Below are positions 7,173 to 11,866 of a stretch of DNA of 11,866 nt, in pieces; positions within the stretch are counted from its first letter, which is position 1; every line of letters begins with the position of its first letter. The stretch comes from Desulfuromonadaceae bacterium (lineage in GTDB: Bacteria; Desulfobacterota; Desulfuromonadia; Desulfuromonadales; Geopsychrobacteraceae), in assembly GCA_016744555.1 (NCBI GenBank), contig JADGED010000065.1:1-11866 (forward strand), in the 5' to 3' direction. The position numbers and the translations under genes were made by a program. Under the pieces are notes generated by a model, which did not search any database, had not been told where the DNA came from, and was given only the letters and a program-made list of their open reading frames with translations.

Positions 7173-7728
7173 TAAAAGGCGACAATGTCCAAATAACCTT
7201 AGCGTCATCGGTACCAAGGTTTTCCCAGTGATGTGGCAAGTGAGATTTAAAACAGAGGCTGTCACCTTCTTCAAGTGTATAGACATCATCAACTATGGTC
7301 ATTCGCAACCGCCCTTCAAGCAGATAAATCAATTCATCACCGGGATGATACATATTAGACTCACCACTCTTCCCCCCTTTTTTCACGGTACAATAAAAAG
7401 ACATAAATTGCGGGTCACGTAAGCCGGATGTAAATGATTCAGTGTGCATATTAAACTCATCATCATAAACGGTTTTATCGCGGTTACCAGGACGAGTATG
7501 TACAATTTCATGCGAGGTTGATACATCTTCAACAAAATAGTTGATACTTTTATCAAAGACAGATGCAAGACGCATAAGAATTTCAACGGAAGGGATCGTG
7601 AGTCCACGCTCTATTCGGGAGATCATATTAGAAGAGACTTGTGATTTTTCTGCCAAAATCTGAATGGTTAAATCTTGCTTAAGCCTAATTTCTTTAAGTT
7701 TTTTACCGACTATCTTTTTGACCTGCAT
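7162..7728 (-). CDS. XRE-cupin transcriptional regulator (downstream paralog)
   Basis: A 188-residue regulator with an N-terminal XRE/Cro-type helix-turn-helix (about residues 7-65; recognition region SQVSSNMISRIERG at 29-42) and a C-terminal cupin (about 105-185). The cupin keeps part of the metal motifs: His128 and Glu132 in HPGDELIYLLEG, and PHHWEN (165-170) for the second motif. A small ligand or metal is therefore likely to be sensed in the cytoplasm. AAGGGG lies 9 bases before the ATG. It follows its paralog by 53 bases and is probably cotranscribed with it. The two share 43 of 53 identical residues over the DNA-binding region (residues 3-55 here), but the cupins have diverged. Targets are unknown; proximity to ior/paaK is suggestive only. 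Confidence 0.9.
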   Translation of the reverse strand: MQVKKIVGKKLKEIRLKQDLTIQILAEKSQVSSNMISRIERGLTIPSVEILMRLASVFDKSINYFVEDVSTSHEIVHTRPGNRDKTVYDDEFNMHTESFTSGLRDPQFMSFYCTVKKGGKSGESNMYHPGDELIYLLEGRLRMTIVDDVYTLEEGDSLCFKSHLPHHWENLGTDDAKVIWTLSPFTII

Positions 7729-7754
7729 TATGAACTACCCCTTTCTACCACAAA

Positions 7755-7764
7755 CGAAATTTCG
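7755..7764. promoter_or_regulatory. Ten-base palindrome between the two XRE-cupin genes
   Basis: CGAAATTTCG is a perfect palindrome in the 53-base gap between the paralogous regulators, about 30 bases before the downstream gene's ATG. It could be an operator for one of them, but no second full copy was found near the other promoters, so the assignment is speculative. Confidence 0.25.
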
Positions 7765-7781
7765 CCAAAAATAATTATCAA

Positions 7782-8342
7782 TTAAACATTTGGTGGCGGA
7801 GAAACAACCCAAAGAACCTTGGTTTGTCCTTCGTTAATATTTTGCCAGCTATGAGGCAATGCAGCTTTAAAACTAATGGAATCTCCTTGCTCAAGGTGGT
7901 AGTCAACACCATCAATAACAAACTTTAGGTTCCCATCTAGCACCATTGCAAACTCTTCACCAGTATGAACCATACCACCTTCACCACTATCACAATGGGC
8001 TTCAAGGACATCGACAAATACAGAAAAACCTGGATCTCGTAGCCCTTGGGTCAAACTCGAGATCTTATGTTTGTCTTCAAAGAAAAAGACTGGCTCCCCC
8101 TGATTTGCCTTTGTAAAAACTATGGTATTCCCTTTTTCTGCTTCTTCAACGAAATAGCTAAGGCTTAACCCTAATGCTCCCGCTAACTTCATTAATATTT
8201 CAACTGAAGGAATAGTCAAGCCACGTTCTATTCTCGAAATCATATTTGAAGAAACTTGTGACATTTCAGCTAGTTCCTGAATTGTCTTATCTCTCTTCAA
8301 ACGTGAAGCCTTAAGCTTACGGCCGATTAATTTCTTTACCAT
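7782..8342 (-). CDS. XRE-cupin transcriptional regulator (upstream paralog)
   Basis: A 186-residue regulator with an XRE-type helix-turn-helix (about residues 6-64; SQVSSNMISRIERG at 28-41) and a C-terminal cupin (about 103-183). Cupin residues visible are His126 and Glu130 in HTGEEFAMVLDG and PHSWQN (163-168). An in-frame ATG at 8357 would add five residues, but it has no ribosome-binding site. GGAGAGG sits 6 bases before the ATG at 8342, and this shorter form aligns end to end with the downstream paralog, so I use 8342. It is the first gene of a probable two-gene unit, with a promoter at 8374-8402. Such HTH-cupin proteins commonly repress or activate catabolic or amino-acid/amine genes; the effector is not evident. 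Confidence 0.9.
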   Translation of the reverse strand: MVKKLIGRKLKASRLKRDKTIQELAEMSQVSSNMISRIERGLTIPSVEILMKLAGALGLSLSYFVEEAEKGNTIVFTKANQGEPVFFFEDKHKISSLTQGLRDPGFSVFVDVLEAHCDSGEGGMVHTGEEFAMVLDGNLKFVIDGVDYHLEQGDSISFKAALPHSWQNINEGQTKVLWVVSPPPNV

Positions 8343-8373
8343 CACGATCCTCTCCATTCAGTTATAAAATAGC

Positions 8374-8402
8374 GTTCTACCATCCATCACTGCAGCTGTC
8401 AA
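8374..8402 (-). promoter_or_regulatory. Promoter of the XRE-cupin pair
   Basis: On the minus strand a perfect -35 TTGACA (8402-8397) and TAGAAC (8379-8374; 4 of 6) are separated by 17 bases. The start would lie near 8367, leaving a ~25-base leader before the ATG at 8342. A weak -10 behind a strong -35 fits a regulated promoter. Confidence 0.6.
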
Positions 8403-8464
8403 TACTATATGGGATATTTGCGACACGAAATGGTAACGACAAGCATCAAAATAAATTTGTGTTC

Positions 8465-8499
8465 TGCTAGCACACCAACATTACATTGGAGTGCTAGCA
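8465..8499. repeat. 35-base symmetric inverted repeat upstream of the XRE-cupin pair
   Basis: Arms TGCTAGCAC (8465-8473) and GTGCTAGCA (8491-8499) pair perfectly; inside, after an A/A mismatch, CCAA (8475-8478) pairs with TTGG (8486-8489) around a 7-base loop. Each arm also contains the self-palindromic octamer TGCTAGCA, so the two octamers are direct as well as inverted copies, 27 bases apart. It lies 60 bases after the sensor-kinase stop and ~63 bases upstream of the regulator -35. Neither strand has a T-run after the stem, so it is not a standard intrinsic terminator. It may be an operator or an RNA hairpin. Confidence 0.75.
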
Positions 8500-8558
8500 A
8501 AAAGGGATGAATTTAGGAAAACAACATAGATGGGATTATGCTCAGAAAATAAATTTAT

Positions 8559-10973
8559 TTAACAAGACAAAACACTTATATTTTTAGCATCAAGTATGCG
8601 ACGTAGTTCTGTTAATAACTTCATCGGCTGAATCGGCTTATTCAACAACTCAAAACCTTCTTTAACCAGCCCTTGATCACGTAAATAATCAAAAGTGTAA
8701 CCACTAATAAAGACCACTGGCACTGAAGTTATTTTTCTTATTTCATGGTAAAAATCCGGTCCTTTTAGGCCAGGCATAACTACATCAGAAAGGATAAGTG
8801 AGAATTCACTCCCCTGTTGATCAAGGACCTTTAATGCAGAATCAGCACAATCACTAGTAACAACTTCGTAACCGACAGTAGTTAAAATACTATGGGTAGA
8901 TTCACGCACCAACGGATCATCTTCGACCAATAATATCGTCTCATTACCACCAGGCAACTTAGTACTTACCTCTTCAACTGAACGATACACAGACTGTTCG
9001 GTTAAAGGCAGATAAATTTTAAACCTAGAGCCTTCACCTGGTGAGCTATCAACTACAACATAGCCTTTATGCTGTTTAATAATACCCCACACCATTGCCA
9101 AGCCTAACCCAGTCCCCTTGCCAGTATCTTTTGTAGTAAAGAATGGATCAAATATCTTTTGCTGAATATCCTTTGGTATACCAATACCACTATCAGCCAC
9201 AGTAATTAATGCATATTTTCCTGGTTCGCCATACCCATATCCTTGGCAAAAGTTACGATCTACTTCTGCTTGTTCAAGAGCTATTGTCAACGTTCCACCT
9301 GAACGCATTGCATCACGAGCGTTAGTAGCAAGATTCACTAGAACTTGTTCTAACTGCGAAGAATCAGCTAAAACTACCAGCGGTTGCTGCGACAAAGTTA
9401 ATTTTTTCTGAATACTCTCACCAATGATTTGATCAATAAAATCCTGAACTTTCATTGTCAACTGATTCAAATCCAGCGGAGTCGATGGCTCTGATTTTTT
9501 ACGACTATATGCCAGGAGACCATTAGTCAATTTTGAGCCACGCTCTGCAGCTTCGCCAATTTTCATAATTCGGGAAAGTAACTTTGCATCGTCAGCCAAT
9601 TGCGACTGCAACAAACCGACATAACCAGAGATAACAGTTAAAATATTATTAAAATCATGGGCAATACCACCAGTTAAGGTTCCAATAGCTTCCATTCTTT
9701 GCGAATGCTGTAATTGCTTCTCTAAAGTCTTACGTCGAGATATATCTATAAAAGTAACAACGCCACCGATAAGCTTATTATCACTATTCATCGGATGGCC
9801 CCAGTACTCAACCGGAACCTCATGCCCATCGTGATGGGCGAACCTATCTTCACTAGTAATTTTTTCTCCGCTCAAAATTGCGGCTATAAAAGGGCATTCG
9901 GTACAACTCTTAAAGCCATGATCTTCCTGGTCGGTACAGATTAAATGATAAAAACAGTTACCAACCAAATCAGATTCTTTTTCATACCCTAGAATTTTTA
10001 TTGCTGAGGGATTACAAAAGCTAACCTTGCCAGCCATATCAACACCAACAATGGCCTCTGCTGTTGAGTTAAAAATTGTTCTAAAGCGCTCTTCGCTGCG
10101 AGACAATTCACGAACGAAATGCATACGTTCACATTCGGAAGCTGCACGTGAAGCAATAACAGACAGCATATCAACAATATACGGTTCCGGCTCTATATGG
10201 GCACGAGAGTAAGCACAAACAAACCCGATAACCTCTCCCCATGGACCAATCATTGGCCCTGCGATAAAACCATTAACATCGCCACTTGGTAAAAAATTTC
10301 CGGCACTAAACGGCAGACTAGACTCACCATCACTTTGACAAAAATGACCAGACAACACACGCTCAAACGGCGAATCTTTTGCTGGCAAATAAAAAGGGGA
10401 TTGATGTTTACCATCAACAAAACTTGCCCTTATCTCAATATCTTCCCCCCTAACAATACCGACGCAAGCGCCTTCCATATTAAGCCAATCGCAAAGATTT
10501 TTTACAATTTCATCCAAACACTCCTGACCGGTCAATCCAACTGTACTTCGCACCAAAGTCTTAATGGACGCTTCATACTTTTCACGTAAATCAATATTTC
10601 GTGCAACGGAGAAATAGACCTTTCCCCACCCCATATCAAACGCTTGACTACTAATTTCAACTGGAATCCAACGTTTATCGCGACTTAGCAACTCAGTTTT
10701 AAATAAAATCTTGCCGCATTTATCAACATCGCTCAAAATACTTTGAAAAGTATTGCGATCATCCATCGCCATCCGATTGACATCATTCGGACTAAGTTGA
10801 AAAAACTCTTCACGGGAGTAATTCAACATTTCACAAGCTGCCTCATTGACCTCGGTATAACGACCAGGTTCACCATCATCACGACACTCGGACACAAATA
10901 CAGCATCTGCTATGCCGTTAATTATCCGTAAAAAACATTCACCGTCATGATTACTGTCAATTGCGCTACTCAT
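8559..10973 (-). CDS. Soluble hybrid sensor histidine kinase (PAS-GAF-PAS-HisKA-HATPase-REC)
   Basis: An 804-residue hybrid kinase with no membrane segment, so a cytoplasmic sensor. Domains in order: PAS about 12-130; GAF about 138-285; second PAS about 292-415; HisKA with phosphoacceptor His439 in GGIAHDFNNIL; HATPase with N-box Asn547/Asn551, DSGIGIP (594-600), FDPFF (608-612) and GKGTGLGL (618-625); receiver domain with Asp685/686, phosphoacceptor Asp730, Ser757 and Lys779. All catalytic residues are present. The second PAS carries Cys340, Cys346, Cys357 and Cys360, a pattern that could bind a metal or respond to redox. The receiver has no output domain, so phosphate probably passes to a separate regulator not in view. 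GAGGA lies 8 bases before the ATG. It is transcribed divergently from secG. The signal is unknown. Confidence 0.93.
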   Translation of the reverse strand: MSSAIDSNHDGECFLRIINGIADAVFVSECRDDGEPGRYTEVNEAACEMLNYSREEFFQLSPNDVNRMAMDDRNTFQSILSDVDKCGKILFKTELLSRDKRWIPVEISSQAFDMGWGKVYFSVARNIDLREKYEASIKTLVRSTVGLTGQECLDEIVKNLCDWLNMEGACVGIVRGEDIEIRASFVDGKHQSPFYLPAKDSPFERVLSGHFCQSDGESSLPFSAGNFLPSGDVNGFIAGPMIGPWGEVIGFVCAYSRAHIEPEPYIVDMLSVIASRAASECERMHFVRELSRSEERFRTIFNSTAEAIVGVDMAGKVSFCNPSAIKILGYEKESDLVGNCFYHLICTDQEDHGFKSCTECPFIAAILSGEKITSEDRFAHHDGHEVPVEYWGHPMNSDNKLIGGVVTFIDISRRKTLEKQLQHSQRMEAIGTLTGGIAHDFNNILTVISGYVGLLQSQLADDAKLLSRIMKIGEAAERGSKLTNGLLAYSRKKSEPSTPLDLNQLTMKVQDFIDQIIGESIQKKLTLSQQPLVVLADSSQLEQVLVNLATNARDAMRSGGTLTIALEQAEVDRNFCQGYGYGEPGKYALITVADSGIGIPKDIQQKIFDPFFTTKDTGKGTGLGLAMVWGIIKQHKGYVVVDSSPGEGSRFKIYLPLTEQSVYRSVEEVSTKLPGGNETILLVEDDPLVRESTHSILTTVGYEVVTSDCADSALKVLDQQGSEFSLILSDVVMPGLKGPDFYHEIRKITSVPVVFISGYTFDYLRDQGLVKEGFELLNKPIQPMKLLTELRRILDAKNISVLSC

Positions 10974-11023
10974 TTAATAAGTCCTCGATAAAAAGATGTC
11001 TGTCAAACTGGTTTATATATATT

Positions 11024-11052
11024 TTGAAACAAGGCAAACACATGTACATTAT
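11024..11052 (+). promoter_or_regulatory. Candidate promoter for secG
   Basis: TTGAAA (11024-11029; 5 of 6) and CATTAT (11047-11052; 4 of 6) with a 17-base spacer, giving a ~115-base leader to the secG ATG. The divergent gap (10974-11174) holds nothing else convincing: AT-rich sequence, an AAAAGGAGA stretch at 11091-11099 with no suitable ORF, and no clear promoter for the kinase. Confidence 0.4.
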
Positions 11053-11174
11053 GAAAAAGTTAATCATCATCGCCTAATTCAAAAATAATTAAAAGGAGAA
11101 AAAAATACTTTGCAAACCGGTACTAGTAATGTTAGTTTTTTGCGTTTCTGATAATTACAATGGGAGTAAATTGA

Positions 11175-11483
11175 ATGACATCAATCTTAATCGGAATTCA
11201 CGTTATTGTCTCAATAGCCTTAATCATCATCGTCTTATTACAAATGGGCAAAGGTGCTCAGGCTGGGGCATCCTTTGGCGCAGGTGGTAGTCAGGCTATG
11301 TTTGGCTCTACCGGTGGCAATTTTATGAGCAAAGTTACCGTTGCTGCGGCAGTAATTTTTATGCTAACCAGCCTTTTCTTAGCTTATTTCTATAACTCAC
11401 CAAGCTCACAAACAGTGATGCCAAGTGCAGTTGAAGCACCAGTAGAGTCACCGACCGCAGAACAAAAACCAGCACAAAACTGA
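11175..11483 (+). CDS. secG: Preprotein translocase subunit SecG
   Basis: Small inner-membrane subunit of the SecYEG export channel, which assists SecA-driven translocation. The 102-residue protein has a first membrane helix (about 3-23) ending in VLLQMGKGAQAGASFGAGG (20-38, the conserved cytoplasmic loop), then AMFGSTGGNFMSK and a second helix (about 53-72). The tail after residue 75 is Pro/Ala/Glu-rich and low in complexity, as is common for SecG. GGGAG lies 8 bases before the ATG. A tRNA-Leu gene follows after ~52 bases on the same strand, an arrangement also seen in other proteobacteria. tpiA, frequently the upstream neighbour, is not here; the upstream gene is the divergent kinase. Confidence 0.95.
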   Translation: MTSILIGIHVIVSIALIIIVLLQMGKGAQAGASFGAGGSQAMFGSTGGNFMSKVTVAAAVIFMLTSLFLAYFYNSPSSQTVMPSAVEAPVESPTAEQKPAQN

Positions 11484-11492
11484 TAAAACTAT

Positions 11493-11522
11493 TTGACATT
11501 TAAATAAAGAATTAAGTATAAA
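11493..11522 (+). promoter_or_regulatory. Promoter of the tRNA-Leu gene
   Basis: A perfect TTGACA (11493-11498), an 18-base AT-rich spacer and TATAAA (11517-11522; 5 of 6). The start would be near 11529, a few bases before the mature tRNA, so the tRNA can be made independently of secG. Confidence 0.72.
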
Positions 11523-11535
11523 GACAATCCAATTT

Positions 11536-11622
11536 GCCGAAGTGGTGGAACTGGTAGACACGCACGCTTGAGGGGCGTGTGACTTAATCGTCGTGCGAGT
11601 TCGATTCTCGCCTTCGGCACCA
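11536..11622 (+). tRNA. tRNA-Leu, anticodon GAG
   Basis: Class II tRNA of 87 bases including an encoded CCA. The acceptor stem GCCGAAG (11536-11542) pairs perfectly with CTTCGGC (11612-11618), followed by discriminator A and CCA (11620-11622). The anticodon stem CACGC (11563-11567) / GCGTG (11575-11579) encloses the loop TTGAGGG with anticodon GAG at 11570-11572, reading CUC and CUU. A long variable arm and a T-arm with GTTCGATTC complete the leucine pattern. Confidence 0.96.
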
Positions 11623-11634
11623 AAGAATTGTATC

Positions 11635-11670
11635 AGGCCGAAATCATCATTGATTTCGGCCTATTTTTTT
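11635..11670 (+). terminator. Rho-independent terminator after tRNA-Leu
   Basis: Perfect 12-base stem AGGCCGAAATCA (11635-11646) / TGATTTCGGCCT (11651-11662) with a 4-base loop, followed by A and seven T. It starts 12 bases after the tRNA CCA and closes the secG/tRNA region. Confidence 0.95.
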
Positions 11671-11866
11671 ATAAAGCGTAAATGATTCCTTTTACATTTT
11701 TTTAATAAAACAACCCAATAACTTTAGCCAATATTAGGTTCAAATCACTACACCTCCTTTCATCTTAACTGTAGACACGTCTATACTTCGTTAGCATTCT
11801 CTATAATCCAAAACAACCACTTCTAAAACATGCATTCGAGCATTCCATAATATAACATTTTTATAC
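11671..11866. other. AT-rich right-end region without a recognisable gene
   Basis: About 196 bases with no convincing coding region. On the minus strand a full Shine-Dalgarno-like AAAGGAGGTG (11760-11751) is present, but the reading frames after it end within 3 to 14 codons. A plus-strand TATAAT occurs at 11802-11807 without a matching -35. A frame open from the right edge on the minus strand ends at a stop near 11793, too short to judge as a gene end. Confidence 0.5.

Noticed and set aside
6153..8432. CGAAAT recurring in several intergenic gaps (6153, 7065, 7755 and 8426 regions) as a possible XRE operator
   Set aside because: The hexamer also occurs inside coding sequence (for example in the XRE-cupin and kinase genes) and flanking bases do not agree, so the recurrence is not distinguishable from chance.
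8547..8560. Fourteen-base palindrome AAATAAATTTATTT at the end of the kinase gene
   Set aside because: Composed only of A and T in an AT-rich gap and overlapping the stop codon; too likely by chance and too weak to terminate.
10027..10931. Plus-strand open frames opposite the hybrid kinase
   Set aside because: Low-complexity translations antisense to well-defined PAS and GAF domains; no supporting signals.
11042..11077. Short frame ATG TAC ATT ATG AAA AAG ... TAA upstream of secG, a possible leader peptide
   Set aside because: Only 11 codons, a weak AAGG site, no attenuator-like hairpin after it, and it overlaps the most likely secG promoter.
11675..11700. GTAAA...TTTAC followed by T-run after the tRNA terminator, as a second terminator
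   Set aside because: The stem has only five AT-dominated pairs, and the perfect terminator at 11635-11670 already explains the transcript end.
1..11866. CRISPR arrays, insertion sequences, phage genes, toxin-antitoxin or defence systems
   Set aside because: No regularly spaced repeats, transposase or integrase motifs, terminal inverted repeats or defence-type proteins are visible on either strand.

Overview
The window reads as ordinary, AT-rich bacterial chromosome. Its gene content fits an anaerobic, Gram-negative deltaproteobacterium of the Desulfuromonadota/Geobacter-Pelobacter kind. The clues are an indolepyruvate:ferredoxin oxidoreductase paired with a phenylacetate-CoA ligase, paired XRE-cupin regulators, an IHF-beta-like protein, a soluble PAS/GAF hybrid histidine kinase, and a SecG followed by tRNA-Leu. 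That placement is inferred from protein style and gene order, not from a database search. I see no insertion sequence, prophage, CRISPR array or rRNA.

Almost everything lies on the minus strand, so transcription runs from high to low coordinates. Unit 1 (10973-8559) is a single hybrid sensor kinase. Unit 2 (8342-7162) is two tandem XRE-cupin regulators behind a good -35 (8374-8402). Unit 3 (7023-5654) begins with an IHF/HU gene behind a near-consensus promoter (7083-7110). It is followed by a strong terminator (6687-6720), then a gamma-carbonic-anhydrase-family gene and a stand-alone cyclic-nucleotide-binding protein, and closes at a terminator at 5549-5579. Unit 4 (5445-2830) is a Na/Pi cotransporter-PhoU fusion directly abutting a short Ppx/GppA phosphatase, a phosphate/polyphosphate pair. 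Unit 5 (2704 to beyond the left edge) is iorA-iorB-paaK behind a consensus promoter (2750-2778), a tightly packed aromatic 2-oxoacid degradation operon.

On the plus strand the right end carries secG (11175-11483), divergent from the sensor kinase. A tRNA-Leu(GAG) follows (11536-11622) with its own sigma70-type promoter and a strong terminator. The last ~200 bases hold no convincing gene, only an orphan Shine-Dalgarno-like sequence on the minus strand.

Together the genes cover aromatic amino-acid catabolism (ior/paaK), phosphate and polyphosphate homeostasis, nucleoid architecture, small-molecule-responsive regulation, phosphorelay signalling and Sec export. I found no clearly new multi-gene system. 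The points most worth a second look are the near-identical DNA-binding domains of the paired XRE-cupin regulators, a 35-base symmetric element at 8465-8499, the terminator just upstream of the gamma-carbonic-anhydrase gene, and a four-cysteine cluster in the second PAS domain of the kinase.
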